Of a stretch of DNA of 64,000 nucleotides, positions 36,951-46,477 are shown piece by piece. Position numbers and translations under genes: made by a program. The notes beneath the pieces are model-generated. The model was given only the letters and a program-made list of their open reading frames with translations, made no database searches and was not told the DNA's origin. The stretch covers positions 2,875,361 through 2,939,360 of the forward strand of contig NC_017167.1 in NCBI RefSeq assembly GCF_000219875.1, given 5' to 3'. The stretch is from Alicyclobacillus acidocaldarius subsp. acidocaldarius Tc-4-1 (lineage in GTDB: Bacteria > Bacillota > Bacilli > Alicyclobacillales > Alicyclobacillaceae). Position 1 is the first letter of the stretch. Every line of letters starts with the position of its first letter.

Positions 36951-38162
36951 TCAGCTGCCCTGAACTCTGCCGATATCCGTCACCGCGACATTCAACAGGG
37001 AATCGACCGACTGCGCCACGCGCTGATTGGCCTCATAGGCGTTCAGCGCCTGCATCATTTGAGCCATCGTGGCCGCCACATTCACATTCGACGATTCAAG
37101 CGCACCGAAAACCATCCGCCCCGTGCCAGCGCGCAGAAGCGGTGCGACGGCAGATGGCTGGTACGAACTGCCGACCATGTATTCGCCTTCGCCGAGCGGC
37201 TGGAGTTGCGTCACATCCGCGTCCACGAGGCCCAATCGACCTCCGGCCACGAGGTTGCCCTGAGCGTCGTAGACGCGAAACGACGGCTGTCCATTGGCAT
37301 CATACACCGGCGTCCCGCTCTGCGAAAAGATTTGCGTGCCATGGTAGAGCGGGTTGATCACGATCCGCCCTCCTACCAGTACACGTCCCGCCGCATCCAG
37401 CGGGGCGATGGCGTGCCCTGCCGCATCCTCCACGACGTTGTTGGCGTTGACTTGCAGGGCGCCGTCCCGCGTCACTGCGAGGCCCGGCTGGCCGCTGGCA
37501 TCCTCGTAGTTTACGGGTAAAAACGCGTGATAGCCCATGTCATCCGCGCTTCCCACGCGGATGGCGTACGGATCGCCCGTTTCGCTGCCCGGCGTGTAGA
37601 CCACCTGCCCCGCCGCATTCTCAATGACGTACGAAGGCCGCCCCGCGGCGTCATACACAGGCGAACCGTCTTCGCCAACAAGCTCCGATCCTTGATAGGC
37701 CGGATTGCGGACCGCAAACAGCCCTGGAACCGGCTGTCCATTCGCCCCATAGACCGCGAGCGGCATGCCCCCTGCAGTCAGCCTCGCGCCCGCGCCCACC
37801 GTCACCGGACCTGCCACGGGTTCAACGCCCTGCGGCGTAAGCGCGTAGGCCACCTCTCCTGACGTGAGGGCGTCGACGATGGCGAGATCGAGCGGCCGTC
37901 CCGTCGTCTCAAGGCCACCTTCGGCGAAGGAGGGGACGCCCTCCTGAAAGTCGACACCGCCGCCCATCTCGCCGATGCCGATCCCGGCCGCCCCGTCGCC
38001 GTACGAATAACGTTCCATGGCGAACACCGGATCCTCCATGAGCTCGCCGATGGAAGCCTTGAAGCCCGGGGTCTCCTGATTGGCCAAGTTGTTGGACAGA
38101 AGCTGCTCGATCCGATCTTCCGCCGCCATGCCCGAGGCGGCCGCCGTCAACCCCTGGATCAT
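36951..38162 (-). CDS. flhO: Flagellar rod protein FlhO with duplicated insert
   Basis: FlgF/G family: N-terminal NLANQETPGFKASIGEL, C-terminal NVNVAATMAQMMQALNAYEAN, core TRDGALQVNAN near residue 231. At 403 residues it is much longer than the usual 260-280. The extra length includes two copies of a unit of about 36 residues (153-188 and 270-305), both of the form NPxYxG, about 7 residues, then GxPVYDAxGxPS and an A-x-G-x-x-V end. They flank the core. ATG 38162 follows GGAGG. Probably a rod component with an enlarged surface domain. Confidence 0.9.
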   Translation of the reverse strand: MIQGLTAAASGMAAEDRIEQLLSNNLANQETPGFKASIGELMEDPVFAMERYSYGDGAAGIGIGEMGGGVDFQEGVPSFAEGGLETTGRPLDLAIVDALTSGEVAYALTPQGVEPVAGPVTVGAGARLTAGGMPLAVYGANGQPVPGLFAVRNPAYQGSELVGEDGSPVYDAAGRPSYVIENAAGQVVYTPGSETGDPYAIRVGSADDMGYHAFLPVNYEDASGQPGLAVTRDGALQVNANNVVEDAAGHAIAPLDAAGRVLVGGRIVINPLYHGTQIFSQSGTPVYDANGQPSFRVYDAQGNLVAGGRLGLVDADVTQLQPLGEGEYMVGSSYQPSAVAPLLRAGTGRMVFGALESSNVNVAATMAQMMQALNAYEANQRVAQSVDSLLNVAVTDIGRVQGS

Positions 38163-38177
38163 CGCCTCACACCTCCG

Positions 38178-39197
38178 TCACCGCCGCGCTCGGCGCCGGC
38201 CGCGATCGCGATACTTGTTCCACTCGGGGCTCTCCAGCACGCGCCCCGTTCCGATCACGACGCAGTGCATGGGATTTTCCGCGATGTGCACGGGGATCTC
38301 CAGCTCAGACTGCATGAGCTTGTCCAGGCCGTCTACCAGCGCCCCGCCGCCCGTCAGCACGACACCTTTGTCGAAGATGTCGGCGGCGAGTTCTGGCGGC
38401 GTCTGTTCGAGCACCGACTTCGTCGCCTGCACAATCGCGTACACCGGCTCCTGCAGGGCCTCGCGGAGTTCCTCCGAGTGAACCGTGACCGTCTTCGGCA
38501 AGCCGGTCACCATGTCACGTCCGCGCACGTCCGTGCTCTTCTGGCGCCCGCCTGGAAACACCGTCGCCAGTTCCTTCTTCAATTCCTCTGCCGTCCGCTC
38601 GCCGATCATCAGGTTGTACACCCGCCGGATGTACTTGACGATGGCCTCGTCGAGCTTGTCCCCCGCAATCCTGAGCGACGTCGAGGTGACCACATCACCG
38701 AGCGAAAGCACCGCAATATCCGTCGTGCCTCCGCCAATGTCGACGACCATCGAGCCGCTCGGTTCAAAGATGTTGAGTCCTGCGCCGATGGCGGCGGCCT
38801 TCGGCTCCTCAATCAAATCCACCTGCTTGATGCCGACCGCTTCCGCCGCCTCTCGAACCGCCTTCTGCTCGACGGAGGTGATGCCCGCGGGGACGCAGAT
38901 CATCACACGCGGGCGCCCGAAGAAACGCTTGCCGATGGTTTTGTTGAGAAAGTGTCGGAGCATGATCTCCGTCACTTCAAAATCGGCGATCACGCCTTCC
39001 CGAAGCGGACGAATGGCGACAATGTTCCCCGGCGTTCGCCCCAACATGCGGCGAGCTTCTTCGCCAACCGCGACAACCTGCCTCGTCACCTGATCTATTG
39101 CCACGACCGATGGTTCGTCGAGTACAATCCCTTGGCCTTTGACGTGCACCAGCACATTGGCGGTGCCCAGATCCACACCAACGTCCCTTGAAAACAT
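38178..39197 (-). CDS. mbl: MreB-like cell-shape actin (Mbl)
   Basis: Bacterial actin of 339 residues that guides cell-wall elongation at the membrane. Actin ATPase motifs are DVGVDLGTANVLVHV (phosphate 1), VVDIGGGTTDIAVLSLG (phosphate 2) and VVLTGGGALVDGLDKL (adenosine). Synteny (spoIIID-mbl-flhO-flhP) supports Mbl rather than MreB. ATG 39197 has AGGAGGA upstream. The C-terminus ends in a short Arg-rich tail (RDRGRRRARR), possibly for membrane contact. Confidence 0.94.
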   Translation of the reverse strand: MFSRDVGVDLGTANVLVHVKGQGIVLDEPSVVAIDQVTRQVVAVGEEARRMLGRTPGNIVAIRPLREGVIADFEVTEIMLRHFLNKTIGKRFFGRPRVMICVPAGITSVEQKAVREAAEAVGIKQVDLIEEPKAAAIGAGLNIFEPSGSMVVDIGGGTTDIAVLSLGDVVTSTSLRIAGDKLDEAIVKYIRRVYNLMIGERTAEELKKELATVFPGGRQKSTDVRGRDMVTGLPKTVTVHSEELREALQEPVYAIVQATKSVLEQTPPELAADIFDKGVVLTGGGALVDGLDKLMQSELEIPVHIAENPMHCVVIGTGRVLESPEWNKYRDRGRRRARR

Positions 39198-39290
39198 GTG
39201 CGGCGAGTCCTCCTACGTGTAGAGCGTACGAGATTGGGGAAGGTCGTGCGTCTGCTCGCATGAATGGAGTGGGGATGCAAGGATGTAGTT

Positions 39291-39611
39291 CTACAGTCCG
39301 CTCGAAACTCCTTTGCGCCGCTCGATCTTCTTTGGCTTCACGGCCGACCCAGCCCGCTCATCGTCTCCCTTATGATACTTCATTTTGGTGGCTTCGCCAC
39401 CGCGCAAGTGACGGATCGCTTTGTGGTATTCCAAAATTTCCTTTACCTTGCTGGCCAGCTCCGGATTGATCTCCGGAAGGCGTTCCGTCAGATCCTTGTG
39501 CACCGTGCTCTTGGAGACGCCGAATTCGCGCGCAATGGTGCGAACCGTGTTGCGCGTTTCGACAATGTACTCCCCAATCTTAAGCGTACGCTCCTTGATG
39601 TAGTCATGCAC
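39291..39611 (-). CDS. spoIIID: Sporulation transcription regulator SpoIIID
   Basis: Mother-cell DNA-binding regulator of the sigma-E regulon, 106 residues (B. subtilis 93). The helix-turn-helix is TVRTIAREFGVSKSTVHKDL; a basic C-terminal tail (KPKKIERRKG) supplies the minor-groove contact. The start is GTG 39611 behind GGGAGG. A sigma-E-like promoter is at 39651-39677. Confidence 0.96.
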   Translation of the reverse strand: MHDYIKERTLKIGEYIVETRNTVRTIAREFGVSKSTVHKDLTERLPEINPELASKVKEILEYHKAIRHLRGGEATKMKYHKGDDERAGSAVKPKKIERRKGVSSGL

Positions 39612-39650
39612 TCCCCTCGCCTCCCCGTGACAGGTCAGTTGGTCTGGTTT

Positions 39651-39677
39651 ATGTATATGAGGGGGTGTACACCGTAT
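39651..39677 (-). promoter_or_regulatory. Possible sigma-E promoter of spoIIID
   Basis: Minus strand GCATAC with ATA at 39675-39677, 15 bases, then CATATACAT (39651-39659). It resembles the sigma-E pattern (ATA, 16-18 bases, CATACA-T), with spacing one base short. It lies 40 bases before the spoIIID start, a known sigma-E target. Confidence 0.5.
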
Positions 39678-39802
39678 GCCGCGCCAGGCCTGGCCATTTC
39701 GAATCTTCCGGGGAGTTTCGACATCGCGCGACCGTACGCGGAAACGCGGGGAATGGTGATCTTTTTCCGGGAAATACGTCGAACGCGCTCGATAGACAAA
39801 GG

Positions 39803-39828
39803 AAAAACGCCCGCGCTGTAGCGGGCGT
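39803..39828 (-). terminator. Intrinsic terminator after spoIIQ
   Basis: ACGCCCGC and GCGGGCGT form an 8-bp stem with a 6-base loop; TTTT follows on the minus strand, 24 bases after the spoIIQ stop. Confidence 0.82.
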
Positions 39829-39851
39829 CTGGGCTACCCTCTTGTTGCGTG

Positions 39852-40529
39852 TCATTGCTTGGGGAGAAGCGACTCAGGGTCGATCGGTTGACCGTTTTGG
39901 TTGACTTGGAAATACAGATGGTTGCCCTGGCTCTGCTCGAACAAGTTGGTCGATGTGGTGCCGATGGGATCTCCGGCGGAGATGGTCTGGCCCGGTTTCA
40001 CGTCCACCGAACCCAGGGACTGATACGTCTCGGTGTAGCCGTCGGGCGAGCTGACGACCACTTCGTAGCCGTAGAGCGGCTGATTGGTCACACTTTCGAC
40101 GGTGCCGCGCTGCGCGGCCACCACCGTGAACTGCCTGCCACCGGCGGCGCGAATATCAATGCCCTTGTGCGGATAGAACGTGTTGTCGTACTCGACCACC
40201 GCCGCGGTCTGTTGCTTCAGGGATCCATGCACCGGGAAAAATCCCATGGTGACCGTAGCCTCTGTTCCCTGCGCGTATGGCCAAACCCAAGGCTCTAGCC
40301 CATTCGACGTGGTGCCCGTCTGCGACGTTTGGTTCGTCTCTGTGGTGGTCACCGACGTCGGCGTGCTGTTCGTCTCGATACGCGCATAGATGACACCGAT
40401 CACGACCGCAGCCGCTCCAAGGTACATCGCCGGGTAGACCCATCGCTTCGACAGCCACTTGCGCACAGGACTGTGATTTTGCGCTTGCGGCGTCTCAGGT
40501 TTTGGATCACGCTGTTGCTTTTCATCCAT
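39852..40529 (-). CDS. spoIIQ: Stage II sporulation protein Q (degenerate LytM)
   Basis: Forespore membrane protein that, with SpoIIIAH, holds the engulfing membranes together; 225 residues. There is one transmembrane helix (about 31-49), a Thr/Ser-rich linker, and an M23/LytM domain (about 85-220). HxxxD is kept (H121, D125 in PHKGIDI), but the YxHL position reads YQSL and HxH reads HLY (H204, Y206), so zinc hydrolysis is unlikely. Position between spoIID and spoIIID and a sigma-F promoter support the name. Confidence 0.92.
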   Translation of the reverse strand: MDEKQQRDPKPETPQAQNHSPVRKWLSKRWVYPAMYLGAAAVVIGVIYARIETNSTPTSVTTTETNQTSQTGTTSNGLEPWVWPYAQGTEATVTMGFFPVHGSLKQQTAAVVEYDNTFYPHKGIDIRAAGGRQFTVVAAQRGTVESVTNQPLYGYEVVVSSPDGYTETYQSLGSVDVKPGQTISAGDPIGTTSTNLFEQSQGNHLYFQVNQNGQPIDPESLLPKQ

Positions 40530-40550
40530 GTGGCGCTCACCTCAGTAGTG

Positions 40551-40579
40551 AGTCTCGCCACGCGGATGGCTGTCTATAC
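40551..40579 (-). promoter_or_regulatory. Sigma-F promoter of spoIIQ
   Basis: Minus strand GTATA (40575-40579), exactly 15 bases, GGCGAGACT (40551-40559). This fits the forespore consensus GYATA-N15-GGNNANAHT at every defined position, 22 bases before the spoIIQ ATG. Confidence 0.78.
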
Positions 40580-40605
40580 GTGTCGCCCTCAAATTTTGGG
40601 TAGAG

Positions 40606-41622
40606 TTAGTTACCGAAGTTTCCCAACCCCTGGACGATGGGCAACATGTCTTCCAATCGGGCGCCAGGATAGAAGTGCGCCAGGATGGCGACGTAGGACA
40701 TGCCGCGCGACGCGAGCGCATCCGCCTCGTGCAAACTCATGCCGAGATCGGAACCTCGACCGTAGCAGGTGAAGACAAGCCGGTCTCCCCGCGCCACCCA
40801 GGTGAAATCGTCCGAGGCTAGTCCAAGATTGGCTGCGAACGCGGGACCTCCCCACACTTCGTCTCCCGCTTTCACGGCTTGCACAAAGCCGTCACCCGAC
40901 CGCACGGCGCGAAGTTGACTGAAATCGCTCAGGTGGGCCGACAGCGCCTGGTTGAACGCCCCCAACGTATAGGTGATGGTCGACAGACGAGCCGGACTCG
41001 AGGCGTCGTCTGGACAGGGTATGCTTTTCAGGTAAGGCAGCGGATCGCCGAGCGCCATGGCAGCGGACCGCGTCCGCCCCGTGGAGATCTGGCAAAGAAA
41101 CGCGAGAATCGGCTGACCGCCGTACGTCAAAATTCTGCCGTCCGTCGCTTCAATCGCTGACTGCGCGCGAGCGATAAACGCAAGCGCGGCCTGTGCGCCG
41201 ATGGAAAGTTCGAGCTCGTGCTCGGTCTCCATGGCCAGGTCGAGCGAAGGATTGTCCGTCAGATCAGCGCGCTCGCGACGAGCTTGGAGCGAGGGATGGA
41301 GCATCGCGCGTACGGCGTAGGTGCGAACGGCGACGCTCGCGGCCTCGAGGCTGGCCATCGGGGCGCTCGGGTCGCAGTTGGCCAAAAGAACTTCCAGCAC
41401 GTACGTGTTGAGGGGAATGGGCCTAGCCTCGCCTGCTTCTCCTTCGAAGACGCGGACTTGAACTCGAGCGTCGCGCCCTGCAATCCACGCGGAGACGTCG
41501 GGCATGGGCGAGCGCTGAAGCGCTTTGGCAATCCCCACGGGGAGGAGAACCATCGCGGCGAAGGCAAGCGCGAGTCGCACCGCGAACTGGAGAATGCCGC
41601 GCAGAGGGCGTGACTGGGACAT
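40606..41622 (-). CDS. spoIID: Stage II sporulation protein D
   Basis: Membrane-anchored lytic transglycosylase of the engulfment machine, about 338 residues. An N-terminal transmembrane helix (LALAFAAMVLLPVGIA) is followed by the SpoIID/LytB domain with YVLEVLLANCDPSAP, SLEAASVAVRTYAV (containing the conserved glutamate), ISTGRTRSA and the C-terminal GSDLGMSLHEADALASRGMS. ATG 41622 is chosen because GAGAGG lies 9 bases ahead. Confidence 0.94.
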   Translation of the reverse strand: MSQSRPLRGILQFAVRLALAFAAMVLLPVGIAKALQRSPMPDVSAWIAGRDARVQVRVFEGEAGEARPIPLNTYVLEVLLANCDPSAPMASLEAASVAVRTYAVRAMLHPSLQARRERADLTDNPSLDLAMETEHELELSIGAQAALAFIARAQSAIEATDGRILTYGGQPILAFLCQISTGRTRSAAMALGDPLPYLKSIPCPDDASSPARLSTITYTLGAFNQALSAHLSDFSQLRAVRSGDGFVQAVKAGDEVWGGPAFAANLGLASDDFTWVARGDRLVFTCYGRGSDLGMSLHEADALASRGMSYVAILAHFYPGARLEDMLPIVQGLGNFGN

Positions 41623-41698
41623 GGCTTTCATCCTCTCGATCACGTTTCGAGGGCGCGCGCCGCTTCTCTGGAACATGCGAGGACAACCCGTTCAATGC

Positions 41699-41727
41699 AG
41701 CGTATGCGACTCGTGGAGGGGATATGC
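41699..41727 (-). promoter_or_regulatory. Sigma-E promoter of spoIID
   Basis: Minus strand GCATATC (41721-41727), 14 bases, CATACGCT (41699-41706), close to the mother-cell sigma-E consensus. It lies about 76 bases before the spoIID start. Confidence 0.68.
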
Positions 41728-41789
41728 CCGAATGGGCGGCGGATGACCCGGGCCATGGTTCACCATTCCGCTTTCGACACCACAACGAA

Positions 41790-41828
41790 ACAAACCGCAG
41801 AACCTTATGCGAAGGGCCTGCGGTTTGT
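41790..41828 (-). terminator. Terminator after murA
   Basis: ACAAACCGCAG pairs with CTGCGGTTTGT (11 bp) over a 17-base loop, 28 bases after the murA stop. On the minus strand the stem ends in GTTTGT followed by TTCGTTG. It separates murA from the sigma-E-driven spoIID. Confidence 0.6.
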
Positions 41829-41855
41829 GGACCAGTGAAGTGTTGCATGCTGGTA

Positions 41856-43157
41856 TCAGCCTACGGATTTCGCCATGGCGATCTCGGCGTCCCCTTCGAT
41901 CCGCTCGAGGCGCGCGCCGAGTTGCTTAAATTTGCCGACGAGATCGTCATAACCCCTGTCGATATGATGAAGTCCGTATACTTCCGTCTGACCCTCGGCG
42001 AGGAGACCCGCGATGACCAGTGCCGCACCTGCGCGGAGATCCGTCGCGGTGACCCGGGCCCCGGTCAGGCGCGGCACGCCCTCAATGACGGCAGTGCGTC
42101 CTTCAATGTGGATATTCGCCCCCATGCGCTGCAACTCCGCGACATGCATGAATCGGTTCTCGAACACGGTTTCGGTCACGGTGCTCGTCCCTTGCGCCAC
42201 CGTGAGGGCGGCGACCATCTGCGCCTGCAAATCCGTCGGGAATGATGGGTAATAGTGCGTCTTGACGTCGAGCGGCTTCATGCGCCCCCCCTGACAGGGC
42301 CACACCTTGATACCTTCGACGCGATCCTCGATGACAGCCCCGGCCTCCTCGAGCTTCGCGATGAGCGACATGAGGTGATGGGACAGTGCATTCTCCACGT
42401 AGACACCTCGTCCGATGAGTGCGGCCGCAATCAGAAACGTGCCTGCCTCAATCCGGTCGGGGATTACGGCATGAGTCGCGCCCCGCAGCCGGTCCACGCC
42501 CTCGATGCGAATGACGTCCGTCCCCGCGCCTCGAACGCGAGCCCCCATCGCGTTCAGATAGTTGGCGAGATCCACGTTCTCCGGCTCTTTGGCGGCGTTC
42601 TCGATGATGGTCTGTCCTTTGGCCAGAACCGCCGCCATCATAATGTTCTGCGTCGCGCCCACGCTCGGCACGTCCAGGTAGATGCGAGCACCGCGCAGGC
42701 CGCCGCGAGGCGCGCGAAAATGCACATAGCCGTTTTCCACGACGGCGGTGGCGCCGAGCGCTTCGAGCCCCTTGATGTGAAGATCCACCGGCCTTGGCCC
42801 GATGTTACACCCTCCTGGCAAGGCCACCATCGCCTCGCCGAAGCGCGCGAGAAGAGGCCCCGCAACCACAAAGGAAGCGCGCATCTTGCGGACCAACTCG
42901 GCGGGCGGACACACGCTGAACAGGCGCCGCGCGTCGACGCGGATGGTGCTTCCGTTCCACTCCAGCTTCGCGCCGAGCGCCGAAACCGTGTCCGCCATGA
43001 CGCGCACGTCGAGGAGATGCGGGACCTCTTCGATTTGACTCACGCCCTCCTCCGCCAAGAGACTGGCTGCGAGGATAGGCAACACCGCGTTTTTGGCTCC
43101 GCTGACGCGAACGGTTCCCTCCAGGGGATATCCACCCTCAATTACGATTCTTCCCAT
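41856..43157 (-). CDS. murA: UDP-GlcNAc 1-carboxyvinyltransferase (MurA)
   Basis: First committed step of peptidoglycan synthesis, transferring enolpyruvate from PEP; 433 residues. The active-site cysteine is C117 in LPGGCNIGPRPVDLH; it is a Cys, so a fosfomycin-sensitive type is expected. The N-terminus has SGAKNAVLPILAASLL. ATG 43157 follows GGAGG. It sits between ywmB and spoIID, matching murAA of B. subtilis. Confidence 0.97.
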   Translation of the reverse strand: MGRIVIEGGYPLEGTVRVSGAKNAVLPILAASLLAEEGVSQIEEVPHLLDVRVMADTVSALGAKLEWNGSTIRVDARRLFSVCPPAELVRKMRASFVVAGPLLARFGEAMVALPGGCNIGPRPVDLHIKGLEALGATAVVENGYVHFRAPRGGLRGARIYLDVPSVGATQNIMMAAVLAKGQTIIENAAKEPENVDLANYLNAMGARVRGAGTDVIRIEGVDRLRGATHAVIPDRIEAGTFLIAAALIGRGVYVENALSHHLMSLIAKLEEAGAVIEDRVEGIKVWPCQGGRMKPLDVKTHYYPSFPTDLQAQMVAALTVAQGTSTVTETVFENRFMHVAELQRMGANIHIEGRTAVIEGVPRLTGARVTATDLRAGAALVIAGLLAEGQTEVYGLHHIDRGYDDLVGKFKQLGARLERIEGDAEIAMAKSVG

Positions 43158-43214
43158 TCCGCTACCTCCGCACGGCTTTCCTGAGCCTCGCGAAGCGGCG
43201 GCGCGGATGCGTCC

Positions 43215-44069
43215 TCAATACGTCGCGATCACAAGAGGAGAGCCCACGTACACGTCGGTCCCTTGCCGGAACGAGTCGTCGTGCACGGCCACCTGGACGT
43301 TCACCCGCCGATGGTCGCGCGACAGCACGTACACCGGTGCGTGGGCACTGTACCCTGACAGGCTCGTCTCGAGCGGCGTGCGCATGCCTTCGACCGCCGC
43401 AGCGCCCACCGCTCTCAAGGCCGCGATCGCCATTTCGTCCGCTTCCGCCTCGCTGACTTCGCTCGGTTTGAAACCAGCTATGTATGCGCTCATCTGCGGC
43501 GTGCCGTTGACGGACGCCACCGTGCGCTCCACCTGGTCATATTGCGATGAAAATTGGCCTTCCGTCAAGTTCGAGCTGGATGCTGTCACCGTCATCACGG
43601 TCTCCGGCTGGCCGTCTCCTGCGCCGCTTGGCGCCCCGGGAAAACTCGTCAAAACCACCTCAGCCCGCGTGCCGCCGGGCCAGGCGCCGACAGCGCGCCA
43701 GTACGTCTCATTCGCGAGTTGGGCGACCTGCGTCTTGACGCTGGCGAGGCCCAGCTCCTGCACGACCTGGCCTCCGAGCGCTGCGAGTTGCGCCGAGTCG
43801 AGAAACGAATCGTTCAACTGCGTCCAGTCGTGGATGAGATACGCGTTCGGCGTGGCCCCTGTCGCGCGGAGGGCGCTCATGAGAAATTGGTACTGCGCGC
43901 CTCCGTCGGATGGCACAGCGCTGGCAGTGTGGGCACTGGCCGTGCCCGGAGGATGCGCGATGACCGCGCCGAGCGCAATCCAAAGCGCCATCCACATGGC
44001 GCGCTTCAGGCTTTGTTTCCCGCGGCGGCGCACGAGACGAGCCCGCCGAATGACTCTAGGGTGTGCCAT
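43215..44069 (-). CDS. ywmB: YwmB-family exported protein
   Basis: About 284 residues. A basic N-terminus and hydrophobic stretch (MWMALWIALGAVIA) form a signal or anchor; the rest resembles the YwmB family (TATA-box-binding-like fold), including the typical GMRTPLETSLSGYS near residue 233. The function is unknown; position between ywzB and murA is conserved in Bacilli. ATG 44069 has GGAGG 8 bases upstream. Confidence 0.82.
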   Translation of the reverse strand: MAHPRVIRRARLVRRRGKQSLKRAMWMALWIALGAVIAHPPGTASAHTASAVPSDGGAQYQFLMSALRATGATPNAYLIHDWTQLNDSFLDSAQLAALGGQVVQELGLASVKTQVAQLANETYWRAVGAWPGGTRAEVVLTSFPGAPSGAGDGQPETVMTVTASSSNLTEGQFSSQYDQVERTVASVNGTPQMSAYIAGFKPSEVSEAEADEMAIAALRAVGAAAVEGMRTPLETSLSGYSAHAPVYVLSRDHRRVNVQVAVHDDSFRQGTDVYVGSPLVIATY

Positions 44070-44208
44070 GGCGGATACCTCCATCCGATCCTGGAAATCA
44101 AGGCTCTCTAGGATTTCACCTGATTCCAGTCTCGACGGATCCCGCCCGGGCTATACCCTGTGCACGGAGGTCTCATAGATTTCGTAGAGCAAGACCCTCA
44201 CCGCGACC

Positions 44209-44481
44209 TCAAAACGCACCATTGAGTAACTGCATCGCCCCCAGAAGAATAAGACCAACGACGACAGATAGCACGCCTCCGGCGAGGGCGAGGAAGAACC
44301 GCAAGAGCTGGGCCTGGCCCGCGAATGGGTGGTGCGTGAACTTGTCCCATTTGAGCGCGCCGAGCGCCCACCAACTCGCCACGACACCGAGGAAGAAAAC
44401 CAAGAGCAGAACGATCCCGTCCGCCCCCAGGGTGGCACTGACGCGATAGACCAACTGCACCCAGTCACCTCCACTCGCCAT
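44209..44481 (-). CDS. ywzB: DUF1146 membrane protein YwzB
   Basis: 90 residues with two transmembrane helices (about 19-36 and 62-85) separated by SWWALGALKWDKFTHHPFAG, the conserved DUF1146 core. The function is unknown. It lies between atpC and ywmB as in Bacillus. The start ATG 44481 is the one closest to family length; a further 13 open codons upstream look non-coding. Confidence 0.82.
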   Translation of the reverse strand: MASGGDWVQLVYRVSATLGADGIVLLLVFFLGVVASWWALGALKWDKFTHHPFAGQAQLLRFFLALAGGVLSVVVGLILLGAMQLLNGAF

Positions 44482-44504
44482 CGCCGTCCCGGCGCTGAAA
44501 CGAC

Positions 44505-44544
44505 ACTGGCCGCCTCCCAACCTGTTCGTGAAGAGACGGCCAGT
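44505..44544 (-). terminator. Possible terminator after the atp operon
   Basis: ACTGGCCG pairs with CGGCCAGT over a 24-base loop between atpC and ywzB; TCGTTTC follows on the minus strand. A weak candidate. Confidence 0.35.
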
Positions 44545-44569
44545 TGACCAAAACCATCATACCACGGAA

Positions 44570-45016
44570 TTAAGCGCTCGGAACACTTGCGTGGAGAAAT
44601 CCGTTTAGGCGCTTATGCTCTTCCACCGCCTGGAGCCGCAGTTCCGCGCGCATGAGCGCCTGACGCGCGCGTTCCGCTTCCTCGTCATCCACGGCCGCTT
44701 GCAGCCGCTTCTCCGCGCGCTCCTTAGCGCGAAGGGCGCGATCGACGTCGATTTCCTCAGGCAACTCCGCGGTGTCCGCCAGAATGGTGATCTTCTCCGG
44801 CAGAACCTCGACAAACCCGCCCGAGACCGGTACGACGTCCTGGCGATCGTCCGCCAGTCGAATCCGCACCAGGCACGGCTTGACCGCTGTCGCGAGCGGC
44901 ATATGGCGGGGCAAGATGCCGATTTCGCCATCGCCGCCCCGCAGGATCACCATGCGCACGTCCATCGACAGCACGATCCGCTCCGGCGTGACAATTTCGA
45001 GCGGCACGGTCAACAT
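44570..45016 (-). CDS. atpC: ATP synthase epsilon subunit
   Basis: F1 central-stalk subunit that regulates ATPase activity; 148 residues. The N-terminal beta sandwich has VTPERIVLSMDVRMVILRGG and GEIGILPRHMPLATA; the C-terminal helical hairpin is charged. ATG 45016 follows GAGGTGAG. Last gene of the atp operon. Confidence 0.95.
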   Translation of the reverse strand: MLTVPLEIVTPERIVLSMDVRMVILRGGDGEIGILPRHMPLATAVKPCLVRIRLADDRQDVVPVSGGFVEVLPEKITILADTAELPEEIDVDRALRAKERAEKRLQAAVDDEEAERARQALMRAELRLQAVEEHKRLNGFLHASVPSA

Positions 45017-45043
45017 CTGCGCTCACCTCACTTCCGGATGGGA

Positions 45044-46477
<1,434 letters not shown>

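Noticed and set aside
44151-44474. Alternative 107-residue frame overlapping ywzB
   Set aside because: It lacks family resemblance and hydrophobic organisation; the overlapping frame has the DUF1146 core.
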